Below are positions 1-7,734 of a stretch of 64,000 bases of DNA, one piece after another; the stretch's first letter is position 1; every line of letters starts with the position of its first letter. Position numbers and translations under genes: made by a program. Origin of the DNA: JBKQHQ01 sp052148715 (lineage in GTDB: Bacteria; Pseudomonadota; Alphaproteobacteria; Rhizobiales; Xanthobacteraceae); the NCBI GenBank assembly GCA_052148715.1, contig JBKQHQ010000209.1, positions 62,001 through 126,000 on the forward strand, written 5' to 3'. The notes below the pieces were generated by a model. It was not told where the DNA came from and ran no database searches. It worked only from the letters and a program-made list of their open reading frames with translations.

Positions 1-1086
1 GTCGTCCGCCAAGAAGGCGGGCCGTTCGCGATCGAGACGCTGGCCGTCGAGGAGCCGCGCGCCGACGAGGTGCTGGTGCGAGTTGCCGCGACCGGCATGT
101 GTCACACCGATCTGGTCATTCGCGACCAAGTTTACCCGGTGCCGTTGCCGATCGTTCTCGGGCATGAAGGAGCGGGCGTCGTCGAGCGGGTCGGCGCGAG
201 CGTCAGCAAAGTCGCGCCCGGAGATCACGTGGTGCTGAGCTTCATGTCATGCGGGCACTGCCCAAGGTGCGCCATGGGCCAACCGGCGTATTGCGCGAAG
301 GGCCATCCGCTGTGCTTCGGCGGAACGCGCGAAGATGGGAGCACCGCCACGCGCGACAGCCGCGCTGCGCCGGTCCACGACCATTTCTTCGGTCAGTCCT
401 CCTTCGCAACGTACGCGCTCGCGAACGAGCGCACGGTCGTCAAGGTGCGCAAGGATGTGCCGCTCGAGCTGCTTGGGCCGCTTGGATGCGGAGTCCAAAC
501 CGGCGCGGGTTCGGTGATGAACGCGTTGAAGGTCGGACCCGGCGCGAGCTTTGCCGCCTTCGGCGGCGGCAGCGTCGGGCTGAGCGCAGTGATGGCGGCG
601 CGGATCGCCGGCGCCGTCTCGATCATCGCCGTCGATGTCCTCCCGGCGCGGTTGAAGCTCGCCGAAGAGCTCGGCGCCACGCATGTGGTGAATGCCGGCG
701 CGGAGGACCCGGTCGCCGCGATCCACAGGATCACCGGCGGCGGCGCCGATTTTGCGCTGGAGTCCACCGGCCGCCCCGAGGTGGTGCGCCAAGCGGTGGA
801 CGCGCTCGGCACGCGCGGGACATGCGGCATCGTCGGCGCGGCTCCGATCGGTACTGTGGCCAGCTTCGACATGGGAGGGCTGATGTCGCCGGGCAAGAGC
901 ATCCGCGGCATCATTCAGGGCGACAGTGTCCCGGAGCTGTTCATCCCGCAGCTCATCGAGCTTTACCGCCAGGGCCGGTTTCCTTTCGACCGCCTGATCA
1001 AGCTCTACAGTCTTGACGAGATCAACCGGGCTGCCGCCGACAGCGAAAGCGGCGCGACCGTCAAGCCGGTCTTGCGGATGACTTAA
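1..1086 (+). CDS. Zinc-dependent alcohol dehydrogenase, aryl/benzyl-alcohol type (5' end outside window)
   Basis: Medium-chain NAD(P)-dependent alcohol dehydrogenase. The reading frame is open from base 1, so the start codon lies upstream; 361 residues are present, close to full length. Visible are the catalytic-zinc Cys in TGMCHTD, the GHEGAG motif, the structural zinc cysteines in the pattern CGHCPRCAMGQPAYC, a third catalytic-zinc Cys in GPLGCGVQTG, and a Rossmann glycine motif AFGGGSVGLSA followed by an acidic residue in AVDVLPAR, which favours NAD. The LGCGVQTGAG context is typical of benzyl/aryl-alcohol dehydrogenases such as XylB. This is family-level inference; the substrate is not known. 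The next gene is convergent, so no downstream operon partner is visible. Confidence 0.9.
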   Translation, partial: VVRQEGGPFAIETLAVEEPRADEVLVRVAATGMCHTDLVIRDQVYPVPLPIVLGHEGAGVVERVGASVSKVAPGDHVVLSFMSCGHCPRCAMGQPAYCAKGHPLCFGGTREDGSTATRDSRAAPVHDHFFGQSSFATYALANERTVVKVRKDVPLELLGPLGCGVQTGAGSVMNALKVGPGASFAAFGGGSVGLSAVMAARIAGAVSIIAVDVLPARLKLAEELGATHVVNAGAEDPVAAIHRITGGGADFALESTGRPEVVRQAVDALGTRGTCGIVGAAPIGTVASFDMGGLMSPGKSIRGIIQGDSVPELFIPQLIELYRQGRFPFDRLIKLYSLDEINRAAADSESGATVKPVLRMT

Positions 1087-1139
1087 CCAGCCGGCGCGGG
1101 CTAATGATGGCTTCGCAAGGGCTCAACCCATCTCTCAGC

Positions 1140-1385
1140 TCACCGCTTCAGCTTGACCGTGTAGGACATCCCGCCGGCACCGCAACAGGGGCAGCTCATG
1201 GCGATGAGGAGGCTTTGCTTCTGCTCCTCGTCGAGATCGGCGCGATCGAGCAATTGCCGCGTCTGCTGGGAAAAGAGCTCGTGCAAGGACCCGCCGCCGG
1301 TACCGATCTGCTCTTCCGCAGACGCCGCCGCTCCCTGAGCCTGCTTTGGGCGGCGTCGACGTGCGGGTCGTTTGTTGTCGGCCAT
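1140..1385 (-). CDS. Small hypothetical protein with C-terminal CPCCGAGG motif
   Basis: An 81-residue open frame on the minus strand, in a space not used by any other gene. The N-terminal quarter is very basic (KRPARRRRPK). The middle is predicted helical and acidic, and the end carries a CPCC cluster followed by GAGG, which could bind a metal or act as a redox site. I do not recognise a characterised family. No clear Shine-Dalgarno sequence is seen before the ATG at 1385. The amino-acid composition looks protein-like, not like a shadow frame, but this is a judgement only. Confidence 0.5.
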   Translation of the reverse strand: MADNKRPARRRRPKQAQGAAASAEEQIGTGGGSLHELFSQQTRQLLDRADLDEEQKQSLLIAMSCPCCGAGGMSYTVKLKR

Positions 1386-1484
1386 GGCCGAATGCTATCG
1401 GAAAAAGCAGCGCGCAGCCATTAGCGAAATCCGGCTTCGCCTCGGCGAACCGGGTTGCATCGCACCCCGGCGGCGCTCGGGCCT

Positions 1485-2507
1485 TTACGCCGTGCGTTGC
1501 TTGTCGGAGAACATCGGAAGTATCTCATCGCCCAGCAGCCTGACCGTTCGCATCGACTCCTCCGGCGTCAAGTCGCCAAAAGCCACGTCGCACACGAAGT
1601 AGCTCGCGCCGGTCGAGCTGATTTGATCCTCAAGAAAGCTTTTGAATCCGCGCACCGTCCCGGCAAATGCCGTGCGGGCTTCCAGCATCGGCCCGATCTC
1701 GGGAGGCAGCCCGAGCGGCAATGTCGTGCCGCCGCGAATCCAGAGCAGCTCCATGTGCTTGAGCCAGAGGCGATACGCGCGTTCAGCCGTGCGCATCGCG
1801 GCCGCGTCGGTCTCGGCGAGAACGACGTGCCGCGAGATTCCCATAAGCGGCAGCTTGTCCTCGGCTCGGCCGAATTTCCTCCACTCCGCGCGATATCTGT
1901 CGATGACGGCGCGGGCTTTATCCGGCGCGACCAAGGTCACGATGCTCGCGCTCTCGAGCGCCGCCCAATAGGCCGCGTCCGGCGTCAGGACGCCGTACCA
2001 GAGCGGCGGATACGGCCGTTGTACCGGTTTCAACACCATCGGTACCTTGTTGAACTTATAGAATTCGCCGCTGAAGGTGAGCTCGTCCGACGTCAGTCCC
2101 TGCTTGATCAGCCGCAAGGCCTCAGGAAATTGGCGCGGGCCGTCCGCCGGATTGACGCCATAGAAACCGACCTCGAACGGCGAAACGCCCCGCCCTACCC
2201 CCAGCTCGAGACGACCCCCGCTCATTTGGTCGAGCATGCAGATTTCTTCGATCAGGCGGATCGGGTGATAGAGCGGCAATGAATAGACCAAAGGACCGAA
2301 ACGAAGGCGCTTCGTACGCTGGGCAACCGCAGCGAGAAGGAGTCCGGGCGAGGGCGCGAGACCAAGCGGCGTCCCGTGATGCTCGGCAATATGGTAGGCG
2401 TGGAAGCCGTAGCGGTCATAGGCTTCGATCAGCGACAGTCGGTTCTCGAAATGCTGTCCAAGAGGGACTCCCGCATCGTCCAGGTGCTCGAAGATTCCGA
2501 ATTTCAT
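1485..2507 (-). CDS. LLM-class flavin-dependent oxidoreductase (bacterial luciferase-like)
   Basis: 340 residues with the layout of the luciferase-like monooxygenase family: an N-terminal strand MKFGIFEHLDD, then YGFHAYHIAEHH (the W/YxxEHH region that lines the flavin site), then RLRFGPLVYSLPLYHPIRLIEE and MLDQMSGGRLELGVGRG, a family hallmark. It probably uses FMNH2 or F420-like flavin delivered by a separate reductase. The ATG at 2507 is preceded on its strand by GGGAGG about 7 bases upstream, a strong ribosome site. It lies downstream of, and in the same direction as, the TetR gene at 2733-3368. Substrate unknown. Confidence 0.9.
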   Translation of the reverse strand: MKFGIFEHLDDAGVPLGQHFENRLSLIEAYDRYGFHAYHIAEHHGTPLGLAPSPGLLLAAVAQRTKRLRFGPLVYSLPLYHPIRLIEEICMLDQMSGGRLELGVGRGVSPFEVGFYGVNPADGPRQFPEALRLIKQGLTSDELTFSGEFYKFNKVPMVLKPVQRPYPPLWYGVLTPDAAYWAALESASIVTLVAPDKARAVIDRYRAEWRKFGRAEDKLPLMGISRHVVLAETDAAAMRTAERAYRLWLKHMELLWIRGGTTLPLGLPPEIGPMLEARTAFAGTVRGFKSFLEDQISSTGASYFVCDVAFGDLTPEESMRTVRLLGDEILPMFSDKQRTA

Positions 2508-2732
2508 TTTGGCCTCCCTTCCTGCGTTTTTTGTAATTTAGCTGCAATTCCAATCGCGGATGCCGAGCTTGAGCATCAATGGACGGCGGCGCCGGCGCAG
2601 GATCGATACGGTTCAAGCAAAGCAACGATTGGCTGTGCCGGACGATCAAAATGACTCACCAAGCTGCCGGCCTGCAACGGCAGCCTGAAGGGGCCATTTT
2701 CCAAGCCCCGGCGCCTGAGCGGATAGGATTCA

Positions 2733-3368
2733 CTACTCGCCCGGCAGTTCGGGACAGGGCCGCCGGGCGACTTCCCAAGCCTCGTCGCGGTTAACGCCGA
2801 CCATTCCGAGCAGATTGACGACTGCTTCGTCAATCTTCCCCGGCGAAATATTCTTATCGCAAACCGCCATACTGAATCCGACAATGGCATGCGTCGCCTG
2901 CCACCACGCCAATTCGGGATCCTCGACCCGATAGCGCCCTGCGGCCACGGCGTTGCGTATATCTCTAATCGCATAAGGTCCCATTACCCGGTACATCGCG
3001 CCGGCAATCACTTCGGAACGGCGCAACAGCCAACGCCACCGTTGATCGGTGGTCGCGGCTTTCATGACGTTGCGGATGCCGAAAGCATAGACCTGAGCGG
3101 GATCTGAGAAGCTGTTCGTTACGGCCTCTATACGCTGGGCCAGGCGATTCATAACCTGTTCCATGACGCAGATCGCTAGCTCATCCTTCGACGCAAAGTA
3201 ATTGTACACCGTTCCGGCGCCGACGTCTGCGAGGTCGGCGATCTCGGACATCGTGGCGGCGTCGATGCCCTTCTTGGCCATCACTTCGTAGCCGGCTTCA
3301 ATCAAGGCCTGCCGGTTTCGTCGCCTGCGGCGGTCGCTTCGTGTTTCGGCGGTCTGAGCGGCCCTCAT
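2733..3368 (-). CDS. TetR/AcrR family transcriptional regulator
   Basis: 211 residues. The N-terminal DNA-binding domain (about residues 12-60) reads as a standard TetR helix-turn-helix: RQALIEAGYEVMAKKGID, then MSEIADLADVGAGTVYNYFASKDEL. The C-terminal ligand domain is not assignable to a known effector. It is transcribed divergently from the flavin monooxygenase at 3667 and upstream of the LLM oxidoreductase. The 298-bp divergent region holds palindromes suited to a TetR dimer, so it probably represses itself and the monooxygenase. This regulatory role is inferred from position. Confidence 0.88.
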   Translation of the reverse strand: MRAAQTAETRSDRRRRRNRQALIEAGYEVMAKKGIDAATMSEIADLADVGAGTVYNYFASKDELAICVMEQVMNRLAQRIEAVTNSFSDPAQVYAFGIRNVMKAATTDQRWRWLLRRSEVIAGAMYRVMGPYAIRDIRNAVAAGRYRVEDPELAWWQATHAIVGFSMAVCDKNISPGKIDEAVVNLLGMVGVNRDEAWEVARRPCPELPGE

Positions 3369-3401
3369 TCGCTACCCATTCAGCTCTGAATCGCAAATCA
3401 T

Positions 3402-3439
3402 TAGTAATGGCCCCGCCAAAGGCGTCGGGGCCATTACTA
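3402..3439. promoter_or_regulatory. 14-bp perfect inverted repeat in the TetR gene leader
   Basis: TAGTAATGGCCCCG at 3402-3415 is matched exactly by its reverse complement at 3426-3439 across a 10-base spacer. It lies 34 bp upstream of the TetR start codon at 3368. It could fold as a strong hairpin in the tetR mRNA leader, or be a long operator. No T-run follows on either strand, so it is not a typical intrinsic terminator. Function unknown. Confidence 0.6.
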
Positions 3440-3497
3440 GCGCCCCGAGAGCCAATTTGCCAACGGTTCCTGCCGTCATTCCCTATCGATTGGAGCT

Positions 3498-3556
3498 TAT
3501 ATGAACCCAATTCATATATGAATTTTAGGCCTTATTGACTTACATTCATAAATGAG
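3498..3556. promoter_or_regulatory. Candidate TetR operator cluster between tetR and monooxygenase genes
   Basis: AATTCATATATGAATT at 3509-3524 is a perfect 16-bp palindrome. A second copy of its 12-bp core, TTCATAAATGAG at 3545-3556, matches TTCATATATGAA at 10 of 12 positions, and a half copy (TATATGAA) lies at 3498-3505. The two full sites have centres 34 bp apart. The position between divergent tetR and monooxygenase genes is the usual place for TetR operators. The local sequence is also AT-rich enough to hold the promoters. Confidence 0.6.
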
Positions 3557-3666
3557 CATTATTCAAATAGTGGGCGCCATTCAACCGACCGAAGGTGCCC
3601 TTGGCCATGGCCGGTTGGGAATAGCCCTCGGCCAGCGCCACAAGCCGGCCTGATACGGAAAGAGAA

Positions 3667-4857
3667 ATGATCGACGAGTTTCCCAGCAGTCCCGAGGCAA
3701 AGCGCACGCTGTTGCTCGAGGGGGTCGAGCGCATCGGCGACACACTGCGGGCGTCCGGGGCGAAAAGCGAGGAACTCGCCACCTTGGCGCCGGAGGCCGT
3801 CCATGCCCTGCGCTATGCGGGGATGTTTCGGTTGAAATTGCCCGCCGTGCTGCGGGGCGCGGAAGCGGACCCCGTGACCGAGATGTTGGTCCTCGAAGCA
3901 CTGGCCTATCACGATTTCACCAGCGCCTGGTGCACCATGGTCGGCGCCACCGCCGTGGCATCACTGGGCGCGTTCCTACCCGAAGAAGGTCTCGATAGGA
4001 TTTTCGGCAAGGGCCAAATCCCGACTGCGTCGATCTCATTCTTTCCGGCGGGCCGCGCCGTGCGTGAGGACGGCGGCTACAGACTCAACGGACGATGGCG
4101 CTTCAACAGCGGCATCAGGCACTCCGAATGGGTGTTGGGCGGAACCGTTGTCGAAGGAACCGAGGCTGAAAACGGGGGCCGCCCGCTCGTCATATTCGCG
4201 GCCATGCCGGCAGGGGATGTGACGTTGCACGACAATTGGGGCGACGTGGTCGGCCTCAGAGGCACCGGCAGCTGCGATTGCTCGGTCGAGAACTACCATC
4301 TGCCCGAACACCTCACATTCGTGTGGGATTTGCTTCGGCCGAAGCCCCGGCGCGGCGGACCGTCATATTTGTTGCCTCCCTTCAGCTATGTCGCGAAAGA
4401 GCACGGGAGCGTTGCGATCGGGGCGGGCCGCCGAGCGCTCGACGAACTGATCAAGCTGGCGACAACGACCCGCGGCACCTTCCGTTCATCGAAGCTCGAC
4501 GAACGCCAAGTAGTCCACCGTCAGATCGCCGAGTGCGATCTGAAGCTCAGGGCCGCTCGGGCGCTCATGCACGAGCGTTACGATCAATTGTACCGGAAGG
4601 CCGGCGCCGGCGAGTTGCCGGATGGCAGCGATATTGCCGACGTGCGGGCGATCTGCGTGCATGCCACCGACGTGGCGATCGAGACGACTACCATTGCGTA
4701 TCATTTCGCCGGCAACACGGGATTGCACCATCCGCACGTCCTTGGCCGGTTATTGCGCGATCTGAACACCGCCGGCTTGCATCAGGTCATGAGCGACACG
4801 GCTTATGAAAACCACGGCAAATTCCGCCTGGGCCTGCCGGCAGATCCGCTCGCCTAG
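3667..4857 (+). CDS. Acyl-CoA dehydrogenase-fold flavin-dependent monooxygenase (DszC/HsaA/HpaB-C type)
   Basis: 396 residues, the usual length of reduced-flavin-dependent group D monooxygenases. Features are the YHDFTSAWC region, PTASISFFPAG, then DGGYRLNGRWRFNSG with its substrate-loop context, and WGDVVGLRGTGSCDC, which matches the W-x-V-x-G-x-RGTGS signature of DszC/HsaA-like enzymes rather than true acyl-CoA dehydrogenases. Such enzymes hydroxylate or sulfoxidise aromatic or heterocyclic substrates using FMNH2 or FADH2 from a partner reductase. The expected reductase seems to survive only as a relic just downstream (4890-5130). Start ATG 3667 follows GGAAAGAGA. Probably controlled by the divergent TetR protein. 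Substrate unknown. Confidence 0.83.
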   Translation: MIDEFPSSPEAKRTLLLEGVERIGDTLRASGAKSEELATLAPEAVHALRYAGMFRLKLPAVLRGAEADPVTEMLVLEALAYHDFTSAWCTMVGATAVASLGAFLPEEGLDRIFGKGQIPTASISFFPAGRAVREDGGYRLNGRWRFNSGIRHSEWVLGGTVVEGTEAENGGRPLVIFAAMPAGDVTLHDNWGDVVGLRGTGSCDCSVENYHLPEHLTFVWDLLRPKPRRGGPSYLLPPFSYVAKEHGSVAIGAGRRALDELIKLATTTRGTFRSSKLDERQVVHRQIAECDLKLRAARALMHERYDQLYRKAGAGELPDGSDIADVRAICVHATDVAIETTTIAYHFAGNTGLHHPHVLGRLLRDLNTAGLHQVMSDTAYENHGKFRLGLPADPLA

Positions 4858-4889
4858 GTCGCAACGCCGTCGCTAAAGGTCAATGAAGC

Positions 4890-5135
4890 ATGGGTAGCGA
4901 ACGAGGCTCAGCGCCGCCGGAAGGCTCGCCAAGCAGCAACGCCTTTCGCGAAGCCACGCGACGGTTTGCAACGACCGTCAGCATCATTTCGTGCATCGAT
5001 ACTCGGGACAATTCCGGTAGCCGTGATGCTTATGGCCCCACAAGGCATTTGGGGATTGGTTGCCCAACTCTTCGATGTCCACTTCTTTCCGGTTCGGCGC
5101 CAGGTGCGTTTGCCGAATCGGTCGAACGAGACAAT
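4890..5135 (+). pseudogene. Frameshifted, truncated relic of a flavin reductase (FMN/FAD-dependent oxygenase partner)
   Basis: The frame from ATG 4890 encodes NAFREATRRFATTVSIIS, which closely fits the FRDALGRFATGVTVVT start of flavin reductase-like domains. Shortly after this the frame loses similarity. A second frame encodes NSSMSTSF at about 5066-5089, like the TAxMSxSF segment of the family, and a third encodes QVRLPNRSNE at about 5101-5130, like the VLVCVNRS segment. The pieces occur in the correct order and spacing but in three frames, and the rest of the domain is absent. The position directly after an FMNH2-type monooxygenase fits. The comparison is from memory, so it is probable but not certain. 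Confidence 0.5.
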
Positions 5136-5213
5136 TGATATAAAGGCCCGGGCGGTTGAACACGGAGGTTGCCGCGCCCCCATATCGGCTCTGAGAACCC
5201 CTCTTGCGTCGCT

Positions 5214-5251
5214 GTACCATATTTCGGTACGGTTGTATCGCATAATGGCAT
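5214..5251. promoter_or_regulatory. Candidate IclR operator pair upstream of the M24/ABC operon
   Basis: GTACCATATTTCGGTAC at 5214-5230 is a perfect dyad of the form GTACC-N7-GGTAC. Exactly 21 bp further on, 5235-5251 reads GTATC-N7-GGCAT, a degenerate copy. The same 17-bp pattern, also in pairs at 21-bp spacing, occurs upstream of the IclR gene (13133-13170) and the cyclase operon (16919-16956). It lies 43 bp before the start codon at 5294. Confidence 0.6.
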
Positions 5252-5293
5252 ATCGCGGCCAGACCAGGCCGCGCTAGGGAGCAGGACCTGACC

Positions 5294-6481
5294 GTGAACG
5301 AACGAATTCTCAACGCCATCTCGGATGCCGAGCTCGAGCGCCGCTGGGCGGCGGTGCGGGCGCAGATGGCGCAGCGCAAGATCGATGCGCTGGTCATGCA
5401 GAACAACAACGATTGGCTCGGCGGCACGGTGAAATGGTTCACCGATCTGCCGGCGACCAACGGTTATCCGAAGAGCGTCATCTTCCATGCCACGGATTTC
5501 ATGACCGTCGTCGAGATGGGACCGCACGGCGCGCGGCGCAAGCTCGACGGCGCCGATCCGGTGCAGCGCGGTGTCGGAGCCGTGATCTCGACAGCCGCTT
5601 TCACGTCCATCGCCTATACGGACGACTACCAGGCAAGAATCGTCGCCGAGGAGCTGATCCGGCGCGGCTACCGCACCGTCGGCTGGATCGGCCGCGGCGC
5701 CATTCCGCACCAATTCGTCACGCATGTCGAAGCGGCGCTCGAAGGCCAAACAAAATTCGTCGATGCGACCGAGTTCGTCGACCGCATCAAGGCGATCAAG
5801 AGCGCCGAGGAAATCGCATTCGTGCGTCGCGCCGCCGAGATGCAGGATCAGATCTTTGCGCGCGTGCTCCGCCAAATCCGCCCCGGCATGCGCGACACCG
5901 AGATCACCGCACTCGCGCAATACGAGGGCCGGCTGCTCGACAGTGAGCAAGGCCTTTTTCTCGGCACCTCGGCGCCGCTCGGCCAACGCTCCGGGTTCAT
6001 GGACCGCCACCTGCAGGGCCGCACGCTCAAGGCCGGCGAGCATTTCACGCTGCTGATCGAGAATAACGGGCCGTGTGGCTTTTACGCCGAGATTGCCCGC
6101 ACGGTCGTGCTGGGCAAGGCCTCGAACGAGCTGATCGACGGGTTCGAGGCCATGAAGGAGGCGCAGGCGCACACGCTGTCGTTGATCAAGCCGGCCGCCG
6201 CATGCCGCGACATCGCCGCCGCCCACGACGACTTCATGCGCGCCTGCGGCCTGCCGCCGGAGCGGCGGCTCTATTGCCACGGCCAGGGCTACGATCTGGT
6301 CGAGCGGCCGCTCGTGCGCGCCGACGAGACCATGACACTCGAGGAGAACATGAATCTCGCCGTGCATCCCGGCTACGAAACGGATTCGCTGTTCGCCGTG
6401 ATCTGCGACAACTATCTCGTCGGCGCGACCGGCCCGAGCGATTGCTTGCACAAGACCGCCAAGCAGGTATTTGAGATCTGA
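5294..6481 (+). CDS. M24-family (aminopeptidase/creatinase fold) hydrolase with altered metal ligands
   Basis: 395 residues starting at GTG 5294 after GGGAGCAGGA. The N-terminal creatinase-like domain occupies about residues 1-165 and the pita-bread catalytic domain about 175-390. In classical M24 peptidases the metal ligands are Asp, Asp, His, Glu, Glu. The corresponding positions here appear to be Asn257/258 (ENNGPCGFY), Glu266 (AEIART), His329 (CHGQGYD), His358 (LAVHPG instead of EPG) and Asp372. A standard dimetal aminopeptidase is therefore unlikely. Creatinase and DMSP lyase DddP show that this fold serves other small-molecule reactions. It heads an operon with a 2-hydroxyacid dehydrogenase and an ABC transporter, behind a candidate IclR operator pair. 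Confidence 0.8.
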   Translation: MNERILNAISDAELERRWAAVRAQMAQRKIDALVMQNNNDWLGGTVKWFTDLPATNGYPKSVIFHATDFMTVVEMGPHGARRKLDGADPVQRGVGAVISTAAFTSIAYTDDYQARIVAEELIRRGYRTVGWIGRGAIPHQFVTHVEAALEGQTKFVDATEFVDRIKAIKSAEEIAFVRRAAEMQDQIFARVLRQIRPGMRDTEITALAQYEGRLLDSEQGLFLGTSAPLGQRSGFMDRHLQGRTLKAGEHFTLLIENNGPCGFYAEIARTVVLGKASNELIDGFEAMKEAQAHTLSLIKPAAACRDIAAAHDDFMRACGLPPERRLYCHGQGYDLVERPLVRADETMTLEENMNLAVHPGYETDSLFAVICDNYLVGATGPSDCLHKTAKQVFEI

Positions 6482-6504
6482 TGACGAAAGACGGAGAACG
6501 GTCT

Positions 6505-6661
6505 GTAGGGTGGGCAAAATCGTCTGCCGCAGCGAAGAGATTTGGCGCGTGCACCGAGCGATTTTGCCCACGCGGCAACCCAAAAGCTGCGACCGCGTGG
6601 GCATTGCGCCCGCGCCGCCGCGGCTTGCGGCAAGCCCGAACGTGCGCAATGCCCACCCTAC
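6505..6661. repeat. Composite palindromic extragenic repeat
   Basis: GTAGGGTGGGCA at 6505-6516 pairs with TGCCCACCCTAC at 6650-6661. Nested inside are TGGGCAAAATCG (6511-6522) with CGATTTTGCCCA (6559-6570), and TGGGCATTGCGC (6598-6609) with GCGCAATGCCCA (6644-6655). The element thus has two adjacent hairpins and a shared outer arm. It fills most of the gap between the M24 gene and the dehydrogenase gene. It resembles dispersed non-coding repeats of alphaproteobacterial genomes, which is recognition from memory. Confidence 0.65.
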
Positions 6662-6689
6662 GACGCCGTCCGTGTCGCGAGGGCGCTGA

Positions 6690-7637
6690 ATGAAACCTGA
6701 CGTCTTGGTCTTGGGATCGCTCCCGCCGGCGACGATGGAGGAGCTCGATCGCCGCTTCGCGATCCATCATTTCGACAGCCGTCCGCCGCCGTCGCCGGAG
6801 GTGATCGGTCGGGATATAACGGTGCGCGTGCGCGCTCTCGCCACCGAGGTCAATCGCGGCGCCAGCAGGCTACTGATCGCGGGACTGCCGAAGCTCGAGA
6901 TCATCTCCTGCTTCGGCGTCGGCCTCGACCTGATCGATTTGGACGCGGCGCGTGAGCGCGGCATTCCCGTGACCAACACGCCGGGCGTTGTCGGCGACGA
7001 GTGCGCCGACCTCGCGATCGGCCTGATGCTCGCGTCGGCGCGACAGATCTTGATCGCCGACCGCTTCGTGCGCGACGGCCAATGGCACAAGGGGCCGATC
7101 TCCTACGGCCGCAGCGTCGGCGGCAAGACTCTTGGCGTGCTCGGCCTCGGCGCCATCGGCCGCGCCATCGCGGATCGCGGCGCCGCCTTTCGCATGCACG
7201 TTATCTATAGCGGGCCGCGGCACAAGCCCGACGCGCCCTACGACTACGTCGCCGATGTGACGGAGCTCGCCCGCCAGAGCGACTACCTGATGGTTGCGTG
7301 CAAGGGGGGGCCGCAGACGCACCACCTGGTCTCCGCCGCCGTGATCGACGCGCTCGGCCCGACCGGCACGCTCATCAACGTGGCGCGCGGCTCGGTGGTC
7401 GACGAGGGCGCGTTGATCAAGGCGCTGCGGGACGGACGGCTCGGCTATGCGGCGCTCGACGTGTTCGAGAACGCGCCGAATGTGCCCGCCGAGTTGCTGG
7501 CGCTGCCGAATGTGATCGTGCAGCCGCATCACGGCAGCGCCACCACCGAGACCCGCAACGCCATCGGTAAGCTGATGATCGACAATCTGGTCGCCCACTT
7601 CGAGGGCCGCCCCCTGCTGACGCCGGTTGGCGGATGA
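6690..7637 (+). CDS. D-isomer-specific 2-hydroxyacid dehydrogenase
   Basis: 315 residues. The Rossmann motif LGVLGLGAIGRAIADRG lies at about residues 147-163. The catalytic Arg is in NVARGSVVDEG and the catalytic His in QPHHGSATTETR. Length and motifs fit the glyoxylate/hydroxypyruvate reductase branch (NAD(P)H-dependent reduction of 2-oxoacids), which is established for the family. The gene is second in the operon with the M24-fold hydrolase and precedes the ABC transporter genes, so it may reduce an oxoacid released from the imported compound. That role is inference. A palindromic repeat lies between it and the preceding gene. Confidence 0.88.
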   Translation: MKPDVLVLGSLPPATMEELDRRFAIHHFDSRPPPSPEVIGRDITVRVRALATEVNRGASRLLIAGLPKLEIISCFGVGLDLIDLDAARERGIPVTNTPGVVGDECADLAIGLMLASARQILIADRFVRDGQWHKGPISYGRSVGGKTLGVLGLGAIGRAIADRGAAFRMHVIYSGPRHKPDAPYDYVADVTELARQSDYLMVACKGGPQTHHLVSAAVIDALGPTGTLINVARGSVVDEGALIKALRDGRLGYAALDVFENAPNVPAELLALPNVIVQPHHGSATTETRNAIGKLMIDNLVAHFEGRPLLTPVGG

Positions 7638-7734
7638 CCTTGGCCCTCGAGGGCAAGCAACAAGAAACAGAAAATTTGGTCGGGCTGAGCCGGTTGGTTT
7701 AGCGTCGATCATCGTTAGGGAAACGCCGGGCGTC

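Noticed and set aside
2005..2060. GTACC/GGTAC words inside the LLM oxidoreductase gene resembling the IclR operator
   Set aside because: They lie in coding sequence and do not show the 7-base spacing or the 21-bp pairing.
5030..6649. 539-codon open frame antisense to the M24-fold gene
   Set aside because: It covers a well-supported gene and two intergenic regions, with no similarity of its own.
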